A stretch of DNA of 64,000 bases from QHWT01 sp963755695 (lineage in GTDB: Bacteria; Acidobacteriota; Vicinamibacteria; Vicinamibacterales; 2-12-FULL-66-21). Below are positions 43,585 through 52,112 of this stretch, in pieces (position 1 is the stretch's first letter; the number at the start of each line of letters is the position of its first letter). Under the pieces are notes generated by a model. It was not told where the DNA came from. It worked only from the letters and a program-made list of their open reading frames with translations, and did not search any database. The stretch spans positions 930,001 through 994,000 of the forward strand of contig CAVWLB010000008.1 of the NCBI GenBank assembly GCA_963755695.1, in the 5' to 3' direction. The position numbers were made by a program, and so were the translations under genes.

Positions 43585-44088
43585 TTACGACTGCTGCAGC
43601 TCCTTCACGAGATCCTCGAGCCGGTCGTAGCTGATGCTGGCGCCGCGGGCCATGCCGCTCTTGAGCACCGAGTCCCGCACTTCGAGCGACGGATAGAGTG
43701 CGGTGACGGTGAGCCGGGTCTTGTCCCCTTCCTCGGTGAGGACCGAGGTCACGATCGATTCCACGTCGGGGAACGGCTCGAAGATCTCGGTGAAGACCAC
43801 GCGTTCCGGCGCGGCGATCTCACGGTAGGCGCCGTGAAAGGCGTATTCCCCTTGAGGACCGCGACCAACGAATCGCCACCTGCCGCCGACGCGGAGATCG
43901 ATCTCGCACGTCGTGACCGAGTGGCGATCGTCGAGGATGCCCCACCAGCGTCTGACATGCTCGGGCTTCGACATCGCCTCGAACACGAGACGCCGGGGCG
44001 CATCGAACAGCCGCGTCAGGACGATCTCGCGGTCGGAAGGTGTCGTCGCCTTGAAGCTGTCGCTATTTGCCACGCTGCTTACGGCCAT
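43585..44088 (-). CDS. SRPBCC/AHSA1-family protein
   Basis: 167 aa. The START-like fold opens REIVLTRLFDAPRRLVFEAMSKPEHVRRWWG and continues CEIDLRVGGRWRFVGRG, YREIAAPERVVFTEIF and TRLTVTALYPSLEVRDSVLKSGMARGASISYDRLEDLV, the standard AHSA1 blocks. It overlaps the ArsR-type regulator by 26 nt in the common arsR-SRPBCC arrangement. Its ligand is unknown. Confidence 0.9.
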   Translation of the reverse strand: MAVSSVANSDSFKATTPSDREIVLTRLFDAPRRLVFEAMSKPEHVRRWWGILDDRHSVTTCEIDLRVGGRWRFVGRGPQGEYAFHGAYREIAAPERVVFTEIFEPFPDVESIVTSVLTEEGDKTRLTVTALYPSLEVRDSVLKSGMARGASISYDRLEDLVKELQQS

Positions 44089-44437
44089 GTTTCCTCTCCT
44101 TCTTGTGCGCTTCCTGTTGCTTCAGTTCCTGGAGATAGTGGTCGAGGCGGTCGAGACGCGCTTCCCAGACATGCCGGTAGCGCTCGGCCCACTCCGCCAC
44201 CTGCTTGAGGGGACCAGCCTCGAGCCGGCAGGGCCGCCACTGCGCCTCGCGCCCGCGGGCAATCAGCCCCGCGCGCTCGAGCACGCGGAGGTGCTTCGAG
44301 ACGGCCGGCATGCTCATGTCGAAAGGTTCGGCGAGTTCGGTGACGGAGCATTCGCCCGCGACCAGACGGGCCAGAATCGCCCGTCGAGTCGGGTCCGCCA
44401 GGGCGGCGAAGGTGGTGCTCAGCTGATCGGTTGACAT
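44063..44437 (-). CDS. ArsR-family transcriptional repressor
   Basis: 124 aa. The winged helix is FAALADPTRRAILARLVAGECSVTELAEPF with recognition helix SMPAVSKHLRVLERAGLI. No Cys pair for metal is present, as in regulators paired with SRPBCC proteins. A lysine/histidine-rich tail (QQEAHKKERKHGRKQRGK) overlaps the next gene. A 34-bp palindrome covers its -10 box (44445-44478). Confidence 0.93.
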   Translation of the reverse strand: MSTDQLSTTFAALADPTRRAILARLVAGECSVTELAEPFDMSMPAVSKHLRVLERAGLIARGREAQWRPCRLEAGPLKQVAEWAERYRHVWEARLDRLDHYLQELKQQEAHKKERKHGRKQRGK

Positions 44438-44444
44438 CGCGTGT

Positions 44445-44504
44445 TAAACCTACAGGTTAATTAACCCATAGGTTTAATACATCGATCCGTCCGTTGCTGT
44501 CAAG
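44445..44504 (-). promoter_or_regulatory. ArsR promoter with 34-bp palindromic operator
   Basis: On the minus strand, TTGACA (44504-44499), an 18-bp spacer and TATTAA (44480-44475) form a strong promoter. From 44445 to 44478 runs a near-perfect palindrome: TTAAACCTACAGGTTAA facing TTAACCCATAGGTTTAA, two mismatches in 17-bp arms. It overlaps the -10 box and the start point, so occupation would block transcription of arsR-SRPBCC. Confidence 0.8.
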
Positions 44505-44509
44505 TCCCG

Positions 44510-44626
44510 GCGCCTCTGAGGCGCCCCACAGCCGCCGAAAGTAGGCTGCCTACGATGGGAGGGGCGGGTTTCTAGACCCGCCGTGTCCGCCGAACGGACG
44601 ATTGCAGGGCGGGTCTTCAAAGGTCT
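44510..44626. repeat. Mosaic intergenic hairpin repeat
   Basis: Three stems in a row: GGCGCCTC/GAGGCGCC (44510-44526), GGCGGGT/ACCCGCC (44564-44583) and GTCCG/CGGAC (44586-44600), followed by TGCAGGGCGGGTCTTC (44605-44620). The first two stems and the TGCAGGGCG unit recur in a different arrangement at 63231-63296. The remaining gap to the ADOP stop at 44733 shows nothing else. Confidence 0.7.
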
Positions 44627-44732
44627 CCCCGAACAAGCGCCGCGCTATGGGTGCGCTGCCGCGTCGCACTCCTTCTGCGGGATGCTGCGGAAGAACGCAT
44701 TGAACCGCCGTTCGACCTCGCACCGAAGCAGC

Positions 44733-47492
44733 TCACTCGTGCCGCAGCGCGGTAATCGGATCGATTCGAGAGGCCCGGCGCGCAGGGAGGAAACCGGCCA
44801 GGAGGGCAGCGCTCAGGAGAACTCCCGCGGCGGCGGTCAACGCCACTGGATCGTTGGGCTTCATGCCGAAAAGGAAGGATTCGACGAACTTCGACGTGAT
44901 CAGCGCCGCTGGCACGCTAAGCGCAAGCCCCCCGGCCGCCAGCACCAATACCTGCCGCATCACCATCACGACAACGGAGATCCGGCGGGCGCCGAGCGCC
45001 ATCCGAATTCCTATCTCGCCGGTGCGCCGGGCCACCGTGTAGGCCATCGTGCCGTACAAGCCCACGCAGGCAATGATCAACGCCAGGAGGCCGAAACCGG
45101 TGCACAGCCGTGCGAAGACAATCTCCTGATTGATGTTTTGATCGATCTCCGCCGCCTGCGTTTTGACACCCGTCACCGGAATCCGAGCGTCCGCCTGATG
45201 CACGACCTCGCGTACCGTCTTCACGTAGGCCAGAGGGTCGCCAGCCGTTCGCAGGGCGTACGTCATGTCCATAACGGCCGGGAACGCTCCCTGGTTGTAT
45301 GGGATGAAGACGATTGGAAAGAGTTTCTCCTTCACTCCCTGGTAACGGACGTTCGCCGACACGCCGACGATTTCCATATCGCGCGGGCTGGGGCCCTCGA
45401 GCGTGAGGTGACGGCCCAGCGGATTCTGCTCCCCGAAGTAGGTCCGGGCGAACAACTCGTTCACCACGGCGACCGGCGGCGAGCCCGGTCGATCCCGCTC
45501 GTCGATCTCGCGCCCCAGGGTCATCGGAATCTGCATGGTGCTGAAGAAGTCAGGCCCTGCGTTGAGGATGCGTGTGCCTTCGGCCGCTACGCCAGACACC
45601 TTGATCGGTAATTGTCGTCCAGCGCCGATAAGAGAGGCGTGCGACAGCGTCGCGTTGCGAACGCCCGGAATCCCCTTCAGCTGCGTCCGGAGGCTGGCAT
45701 AGAACGTCGCGATTTCCGGCTCGTCGTGTCCGGCCTGCCGCGCGTTCAACTCGAACAGCAGGACGTTCTCTCGATTGAATCCCAGCTGAACGGACTGCAG
45801 GTTCGAGAGCGTCCGCACGAAGAGTCCCGCCGCTACCAGGAGCAGCAGCGACAAGGCAATCTGCGAGACGACCAGGACGTGGCTGAGACTGAGTCGACGC
45901 CGCGCGACGGGTGATCCGCTGGCGCGAACCTGCTTGAGCGTGGGCATCACGTCAAACCGCGTCGATTGAATCGCCGGAGCCAGTCCGAACAACACCCCGC
46001 ACGCCAGCGAAACGACCAGCGTCGCCGCCAAGACGTGCCAGTTCAAGTCCGCGCGCAGCGTGAAGTTCTCCTGACCATTGGCGAGGAGGAACGTCAGAAT
46101 GCGCACTCCCCATATGGCGAAGACAATTCCAAACCCGCCTCCAAGAAGCGCGAGGACGCTGCTCTCGGTGAGAAGCTGACGTATCACCCTGATGCGGCCG
46201 GCACCGATGCTGAGGCGCACCGCCATTTCGCGTTGCCGGGCGCTGGCGCGGGCCAACTGCAGATTCGCGATGTTGGCACAGGCAATCGCCAGGATCAGGC
46301 CGACCAGGACGAGCAAGACGTATAGAGGCTTCGAATACTGACGGCGCAGGCTGTCGAGTCCGGCAGCCCCTTCGGTCACCAGCAGCGACGGAAGGTTCGC
46401 GCGCTCCTCGTCGTTCGCAGCAGTTCCCGCTACCCACTGGCGAAAAGGCATGGCGAGGCGGTTTTCGGCTCCGGCGAGCGTCACTCCCGGCCGAAGCCGT
46501 CCCATGACGTTGATCCAGTAGTAGTTCTGATCGAGATAGGTCTCGGGCGTGACGCCGTGCAATCCCCTGGCGTTCACCAGGAGATCGGTGTGCATCGGCA
46601 GATAGAGGTCCGGCGCCCTTGCCGGATCGATGCCGAAGAATTCCGGCGGCGCGACGCCAATCACGGTGAACGGCACGTTGCTGATCCGAATGGACCGTCC
46701 CGCCGCCGTCGCCGGTCCTCCGAGATACCGTTGACTGAAATCAGCGCTGACGACGACAACTGCCGGCGCCCCCGCGCGATCGTCCTCGCTCACCACCATC
46801 CGTCCCGCGATCGGAGCCACTTCGAGTCCGCGGAAATAATCACCCGAGACGTACTCTCCCGTCACCCGGTCGGCGCTTCCTTCGACCATCACGTTGAGGT
46901 CTCCGGCCGGGTAGTAACCGAAGACGCTGGAGAACACGGTGTCCGTGTGTTCGAACAGCTCGAAGGCGGGGAAGGGAAAGATGCCGCTGGTCAGTCCGGC
47001 ATCGTCGTCGTAGGCGCTGCCGCTCATCGAGTGCATGACGAACGGACGCCATGGCTGGCCCGGGACGCGAGGGTCCTTGGCGCGCCACTTCAGGACCACC
47101 AGCGACTCGGGATCCTCGACCGGCAGCGACCGCAGCAGGATCGAATCCACGAAGCTGTAGATCGCGGTGTTCGCGCCGATGCCAAGCGCCAGCGAGAACA
47201 CGGCAAGGCAGGTGAACGTCCGGTTGTTCAGCATCGTGCGCACGGCGTAGCGCACATCCTGCGCGAACTGTTCGAGCCAGGTGAACGTCCAGATGGCGCG
47301 CACGTTTTCCTCCACCAGCCTCAGATTTCCCAGGTCCTGCCGCGCCGCTCGTCTCGCTTCGTCTTTGGTCAGGCCGTCCGATTCGGATCGGTCGGCTTCT
47401 TCATCCAGGTGAAACTGCAGCTCTTCGCGGATCTCGTCTTCCTTGCGGCGCCGCTCGATCCACCAACGCAGCTTGTGAAGCAACGGATGCAC
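44733..47492 (-). CDS. ADOP-family permease in a PadR operon
   Basis: 919 aa, 3 bp after padR. The N-terminal helical domain is RRRKEDEIREELQFHLDEEADRSESDGLTKDEARR in outline. The first membrane helix is LAVFSLALGIGANTAIYSFV. FtsX signatures are REMAVRLSIGAGRIRVIRQL and EIGIRMALGARRISVVVMVM, with the C-terminus ASRIDPITALRHE. A periplasmic insert with PPEFFGIDPARAPDLYLPM marks the MacB-like domain. It is regulated with padR by the operator at 47848. Confidence 0.95.
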   Translation of the reverse strand: MHPLLHKLRWWIERRRKEDEIREELQFHLDEEADRSESDGLTKDEARRAARQDLGNLRLVEENVRAIWTFTWLEQFAQDVRYAVRTMLNNRTFTCLAVFSLALGIGANTAIYSFVDSILLRSLPVEDPESLVVLKWRAKDPRVPGQPWRPFVMHSMSGSAYDDDAGLTSGIFPFPAFELFEHTDTVFSSVFGYYPAGDLNVMVEGSADRVTGEYVSGDYFRGLEVAPIAGRMVVSEDDRAGAPAVVVVSADFSQRYLGGPATAAGRSIRISNVPFTVIGVAPPEFFGIDPARAPDLYLPMHTDLLVNARGLHGVTPETYLDQNYYWINVMGRLRPGVTLAGAENRLAMPFRQWVAGTAANDEERANLPSLLVTEGAAGLDSLRRQYSKPLYVLLVLVGLILAIACANIANLQLARASARQREMAVRLSIGAGRIRVIRQLLTESSVLALLGGGFGIVFAIWGVRILTFLLANGQENFTLRADLNWHVLAATLVVSLACGVLFGLAPAIQSTRFDVMPTLKQVRASGSPVARRRLSLSHVLVVSQIALSLLLLVAAGLFVRTLSNLQSVQLGFNRENVLLFELNARQAGHDEPEIATFYASLRTQLKGIPGVRNATLSHASLIGAGRQLPIKVSGVAAEGTRILNAGPDFFSTMQIPMTLGREIDERDRPGSPPVAVVNELFARTYFGEQNPLGRHLTLEGPSPRDMEIVGVSANVRYQGVKEKLFPIVFIPYNQGAFPAVMDMTYALRTAGDPLAYVKTVREVVHQADARIPVTGVKTQAAEIDQNINQEIVFARLCTGFGLLALIIACVGLYGTMAYTVARRTGEIGIRMALGARRISVVVMVMRQVLVLAAGGLALSVPAALITSKFVESFLFGMKPNDPVALTAAAGVLLSAALLAGFLPARRASRIDPITALRHE

Positions 47493-47495
47493 CGA

Positions 47496-47846
47496 CTACT
47501 CCTGATCGACCCGGTTCAGAATCAAGCCGACGGCGCGGCAGAAAGCCTCCCATTTCGAGTGTTCGCTGACCAGCTGCTTCCGGCCGAGCGGGGTAAGGCG
47601 ATAGTAACGAGCGCGTTTGCCCTTGTCGGAGAGCTCCCATGACGCGGCGATCCATCCCTTCGCCTCGAGGCGATGGAGCGCCGGGTACAGCGATCCAGTC
47701 TCGACCTGCAGAAGGTCTTCCGAGGTCCGATGGATGTGCCGCGCGATCGCATGGCCGTGACTCGGGCCTGGCAGCAAGGTTCGAAGGATGAGAAGGTCGA
47801 GCGTACCTTGAAGGAATTCGACTCGCGACGGTGGTTTCCCGGTCAT
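47496..47846 (-). CDS. PadR-family transcriptional repressor
   Basis: 116 aa. The winged helix is LQGTLDLLILRTLLPGPSHGHAIARHI, with wing region ETGSLYPALHRLEAKGWIAASW and the basic KRARYYRLTPLGRKQL. Compared with the first PadR (24432) it shares fold and operon position but little sequence. It is the first gene of a padR-ADOP unit; its ATG directly abuts a perfect palindrome. Confidence 0.94.
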   Translation of the reverse strand: MTGKPPSRVEFLQGTLDLLILRTLLPGPSHGHAIARHIHRTSEDLLQVETGSLYPALHRLEAKGWIAASWELSDKGKRARYYRLTPLGRKQLVSEHSKWEAFCRAVGLILNRVDQE

Positions 47847-47847
47847 T

Positions 47848-47887
47848 GTGTAGACACTCTACCCTATATTATGTAGAGTGTCTACAC
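47848..47887 (-). promoter_or_regulatory. PadR operator with perfect 15-bp arms over the -10 box
   Basis: GTGTAGACACTCTAC (47848-47862) and GTAGAGTGTCTACAC (47873-47887) are exact inverted copies around a 10-bp AT-rich centre. On the minus strand the centre contains TAATAT (47871-47866), the same -10 hexamer as at the other padR. The operator ends 1 bp before the padR ATG, so the mRNA leader is about a dozen bases or less with no Shine-Dalgarno. Confidence 0.85.
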
Positions 47888-47894
47888 TAACTGA

Positions 47895-49547
47895 TTATCG
47901 GTACATCCGCGCGGTCGGCTCCTCGCCGTGAATCATGAAGGAGGTGTGTCCCGCCGGAGCCCAGTTCTCGGGAATCAACGCCTTGCGAAGCGTGCCGGCG
48001 CTCTTCGGATCGAAGGTCTCCTTGAACGCGAGGCGCAGCTTCGCGGCCATGGTCCGGTGGCAGCCCGGCTTCACCCGCGTCGACGTCCGTATCGTCATCG
48101 TCGATGGTCCGAACGCGGTGATGCCGTCGATCTCGGTCTCGCCGAGGATTTCCGGATTCTCGGCGCGCAGTTGCTCGCCGGCATCGTGCAGGCTGGCGAA
48201 CACCGCGCGGAGATCCGCGTCGTAGCCGACGTCGAGCGCCACCGCCGCGACCGCGTAATCCTTCGAGTAGTTCACGACCAGCTTCATGTCTCCGTTCCGG
48301 ACGATGTGCAGCCGCCCGTCGGCGTCGCGGATCTTGGTAGTTCGGAACTCGATCGCCTCGACCACGCCGCTGGCGGTCCCGACCTCGATGACGTCGCCGA
48401 CCAGGTAGATATTCTCGAACAGGATGAAGAAGCCCGAGACGACGTCGTTGATCATCGATTGCGCGCCGAAGCCAACGACCAGTCCGAGGATGCCGGCACC
48501 GGCGAGGAAGGGCATCGGATTGAATCCCATGGCGCTCAGGATGAGCACCGCCGTGGCGAAGTACGCGGCATACATGAAGGCGCTACGCACGAGCGGCACC
48601 ATCGTGGCCCGCCGGCGGCGCTCGTTTTCCTGAAGACCTTCGTGCGGCAGCATCCGATGGGCGATCTCGAGATACCCGAGCTGGATGATGACCTGGCCGA
48701 CGAAAAAGATCGCGATGCCTTCAATCAGGATCGGACCCCACGAGCTGACCTTGCGCAGCCAGGCGACCTGGCCGAGAGCCAGGGTCACGAGCGATACCCA
48801 CAGCGCATAGTCCAGGCAGACCCTGAAGGTCGGCAGCAGTGCGTGCAGTTGATCGAAGTGTCGACCCAAGCCATTCCGGTGCGCGAAAGTTCGGCCAAGG
48901 TCGGCGGAGGTCGCGACAATCACGGCCGTCGACTGGATAATCGGAATGCCAAAGGCCACGACCGCCCAGATGCGCACGATCGCCATCAGACCGTTGACGA
49001 TCGACGCCGGGAACGAAAGCAGTTGGCACGCGAACAGGACTCCGAGCAAATAGGCGGTGCTCAGGACGGCGCGATCGAGACCGGCAAACACCTTGCGCAG
49101 CGCTCGATGTTCGTCTACCACCCGATCCCAGCGATCGAGGATTGGTTCGACGGCCTGCAGAATGCCTCGTACGAGCCGCGTGGCCATCAGCATGCCGATG
49201 CCAATCAAGGCGAGCTGCGCCAGACGAATCACGAACAACCGTGCGTGGTCGATCGTGATTGACCGAAGCAGCGTGATCGCATCGGTGCGCGCGTCGAGGC
49301 CGCGCGACACCAGCCATCCGTTATAGCCAACGATGAGGAGCGCCGCGAGGAGGGTGATCCGGATCACCAGCCGGCGGACCTTGACGGTTGCAAGATCTCC
49401 GAGTGTGCCGACGATGCCGCCGCGTGCCGCCGCGGCGCGACGCGAGAGCACCGTGACCAGCACGAGCAACACTCCACTGGTCACGGTTACGAGAATCAAT
49501 TCAACGACGGCCACCGAGATGGCCGTCCGCAGGTTCGGAGAAATCAC
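47895..49547 (-). CDS. MscS-family mechanosensitive channel
   Basis: A 550-aa inner-membrane protein with about eight TM helices before the pore region. The MscS core is GILGLVVGFGAQSMINDVVSG followed by GFFILFENIYLVGDVIEVG, the TM3 pore helix and beta domain, then VEAIEFRTTKIRDADGRLHIVRNGDM, the conserved VPNSxxxxxxI region. A C-terminal alpha/beta cytoplasmic domain completes it. It releases solutes under hypo-osmotic shock. It is divergent neither from padR nor coupled to it: both lie on the minus strand, 48 bp apart. Confidence 0.93.
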   Translation of the reverse strand: MISPNLRTAISVAVVELILVTVTSGVLLVLVTVLSRRAAAARGGIVGTLGDLATVKVRRLVIRITLLAALLIVGYNGWLVSRGLDARTDAITLLRSITIDHARLFVIRLAQLALIGIGMLMATRLVRGILQAVEPILDRWDRVVDEHRALRKVFAGLDRAVLSTAYLLGVLFACQLLSFPASIVNGLMAIVRIWAVVAFGIPIIQSTAVIVATSADLGRTFAHRNGLGRHFDQLHALLPTFRVCLDYALWVSLVTLALGQVAWLRKVSSWGPILIEGIAIFFVGQVIIQLGYLEIAHRMLPHEGLQENERRRRATMVPLVRSAFMYAAYFATAVLILSAMGFNPMPFLAGAGILGLVVGFGAQSMINDVVSGFFILFENIYLVGDVIEVGTASGVVEAIEFRTTKIRDADGRLHIVRNGDMKLVVNYSKDYAVAAVALDVGYDADLRAVFASLHDAGEQLRAENPEILGETEIDGITAFGPSTMTIRTSTRVKPGCHRTMAAKLRLAFKETFDPKSAGTLRKALIPENWAPAGHTSFMIHGEEPTARMYR

Positions 49548-49652
49548 TGCAGGCCCCCGAGCGACGATGGCTCAGCAGTAGCGCAGGATGCGTGGAGATG
49601 GTAGCTGACGCCCCCGCTCATCGCAACCGACAGTAATGACAGATCAGGCCAT

Positions 49653-50600
49653 TCAGGAGGCGAACGTCGGCCTGTCGCCGCAATCCCGCCCGGTCTCGTC
49701 AGGACCTTCGTTGATGCGCTCGGCGAGCGCAAGGGCGCCGAGGACGCCCGCGTGTTGTCCCAGCCACGGGGCGACGATGTAGTCGTCGATGCCGTGCAGC
49801 AGTTGCGGCGCGCGAACGTAGTTGTTGAGCAGCTCGAGGACCCGTCGGCGGACCATTGGTAAGAGCTGAGCGCTCGACATCACGCCGCCGCCCATCACGA
49901 TGCGTTGCGGTGAGACGGTGCAGATGAAGTTGACCAGCGCGAGCGCAAGATAGCCGGCCTCCAGCGTCCATCCGTGATGGTTGGCGGGCAGCTGCTCTGC
50001 CGGCTGTAGCCACCGCGCCGCCATCGCCGGGCCGCTGGCCAGCCCTTCGAGACAGTCGCCGTGAAACGGGCAGGTCCCCGCGAACGGATCCGCCTCGAGG
50101 TCGTGCGGAATGCGCACGTGCCCCATCTCCGGATGCACGAGGCCGTGCATGAGACGTCCGTTGACCATGCCGCCACCGCCGATGCCCGTGCCAATCGTCA
50201 GATAGATAAAGGTGTCGAGGCCGCGAGCAGCCCCCCAGCGCCATTCGGCAAGCGCCGCGGCGTTGACGTCGGTGTCGAACCCGATTTTGAGATTGAGCGT
50301 GCTCCGCAAGACGCCAGCGATATCGACGTTCGCCCAGCCAGCCTTCGGAGTCGAGGTGATGAAACCGAAGGTCAAGGAGTCGGCATGCACGTCGACCGGT
50401 CCGAACGACGCGACGCCGATGGCCGCCAGCTTCCCCAGCTTCGCCTCGGCCGCCTGGAAGAAACTGAGCGCCTCCCGCAGCGTCGCCTCGGGCGAGGTCG
50501 TAGGGAAACGGGTCTGCTCGCGCATGTCGTCCGGACCCGTGCCGACCATGCAGACGAACTTCGTGCCGCCGGCTTCCACCGCACCGTAGAGTGGCTCCAT
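49653..50600 (-). CDS. ROK-family fructokinase
   Basis: 315 aa. ATP-binding GAVEAGGTKFVCMVG at the N-terminus, the sugar-binding block FGPVDVHADS, the catalytic region GFDTDVNAAALAEWRWGAARG, and the zinc motif HPEMGHVRIPHD...CPFHGDCLEGLASGPA match the ScrK/GmuE fructokinase branch. It would make fructose-6-phosphate from fructose released by the adjoining GH32. Its ATG lies 3 bp beyond the GH32 stop. A C-terminal tail of about 20 residues (DETGRDCGDRP) exceeds the usual family end. Confidence 0.92.
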   Translation of the reverse strand: MEPLYGAVEAGGTKFVCMVGTGPDDMREQTRFPTTSPEATLREALSFFQAAEAKLGKLAAIGVASFGPVDVHADSLTFGFITSTPKAGWANVDIAGVLRSTLNLKIGFDTDVNAAALAEWRWGAARGLDTFIYLTIGTGIGGGGMVNGRLMHGLVHPEMGHVRIPHDLEADPFAGTCPFHGDCLEGLASGPAMAARWLQPAEQLPANHHGWTLEAGYLALALVNFICTVSPQRIVMGGGVMSSAQLLPMVRRRVLELLNNYVRAPQLLHGIDDYIVAPWLGQHAGVLGALALAERINEGPDETGRDCGDRPTFAS

Positions 50601-50603
50601 CGG

Positions 50604-52066
50604 TCACCGCTCCGGCCAGACGGCCCGCATCTCCCACACCCGCGCCGCAACGGCTCGACCGGCCCTCGGGCAATAGCTCGATGTGATCGAGCGGTTGCGT
50701 CGGGTAAACGCGATCCGTGATTATCGATTCGCCGTCGTTCGCGAACACTTCGAGTACCGATCGATCGAACAGAACGCGCAGCTGAATCTTGTCGTCCCGC
50801 CATCGGACCGGGCTGGCATGACGGCCGGGATACTCGGCATGGAAAGCCGTCGCGCGCGAACGACGACGATCGACGAACAGTTCGAGCGGCTCCGTACTGA
50901 CCCCAACGTCGACAGCTTCTCCGGCCGCATTGGACAGCCTGAATCCCGCTTCGCGCCAGTTGCCGCGCACGAGATCGATCTCGATGTCCGCTGAGCCCGG
51001 GACCGCGGCAGCAGCGGCGATCGTGGCGGGAGCCGGTTGAGTGCGCAGTGTCTTCAGTTCCGCAATCGGCCGTTGCACCAGACGGATGCCATCGGGCAGC
51101 CGCCGGAGCATCAATTCTCGCGGCACGGACTGCCCGCCTCGCCAAATCTCGGTCGGTTCCTCGTTGGCGTAGAGCCAGTTGCTGATCCAGGCCATCCAGA
51201 TGCGGCGGCCATCGCTCGGCGGTATACCGTCGAACGAGGTGGTCGCATAAAAGTCCTTGCCGCCGTTCGACCCACAGCGTTTGATCGGGCGGGTTCTCGT
51301 TCACGAACTTCGTGCCGTCGAACGTCCCGATGAAGTACTGCCCGCCCGAGCCGCCGGCGACGCCGCCCGGATTGATGTCGACGTCGAGAACCCAGCGCAC
51401 GTTCTGTGGATCGCCGTCGACCGGCAACGCAAACAGATCCGGACATTCCCAGACGCCGCCGGTGGCGCCGGCAGGACCGAAATCGCTCAAGATTTCCCAC
51501 TTCTTCAGATCGCGCGAGCCGAACAAGCGCACCTTGTGTCGATCGGCGAGCACCGTGACCATGACCCAGCGCTTCGACGGCTCGTGCCAGAACACCTTGG
51601 GATCGCGGAAGTCCTTCAAACCGAGATCGATGACGGGATTGCCGGGGTACTTCGTCCAGCTGCGGCCGCGGTCGTTGCTATACGCAATGTTCTGAGTCTG
51701 CTTGTCGTGACCGTGTCCGGTGTAGATCGCCACCAGGCACGAACGATCCGCACCTTCCGGACGGCAGAAGCCGCTGGAATTGTCCCGATCGACGACCGCG
51801 CTGCCGGAGAAGATCATCACGCCGTTCTCTTCGCGCATGGCGACGGGCAGGTTCTCCCAATGGAGCATGTCGCGGCTGACCGCGTGGCCCCAGCTCATAT
51901 GTCCCCACACGGTGCCGAATGGGTTGTGCTGATAGAAGAGGTGGTACTCGCCCTTGTAGAAGACGAGGCCGTTGGGATCGTTCATGAAGTTGCGCGGCGG
52001 CGTGAAATGGAAGCGTGGCCGCAGCGGTTCCTGGTACTCGGATCCGACGTCCGCCGTGAACAGCAT
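50604..52066 (-). pseudogene. GH32 beta-fructosidase with two frameshifts
   Basis: Begins at an ATG at 52066 (or a TTG at 52075). The N-terminal propeller is intact in frame 1: NFMNDPNGL with the nucleophile Asp, FRDPKVF and ECPDLF with the acid/base Glu, so it is invertase/levanase/fructanase-type. Break 1 near 51265, after LWVER: dropping one C gives GGKDFYATTSFDG and IWMAWISNWLYANE. Break 2 near 50650: dropping one C gives GRAVAARVWEMRAVWPER and a stop at 50604-50606. The beta-sandwich (VLFDRSVLEVFANDG) is otherwise conserved. The gene is probably functional, with two inserted bases in this sequence. It sits between the MFS porter and the fructokinase. Confidence 0.88.
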
Positions 52067-52112
52067 GCAGCGCAATCGCGCCAGGCGACCGGCATTCTCA
52101 TTGCCCGCTCCC

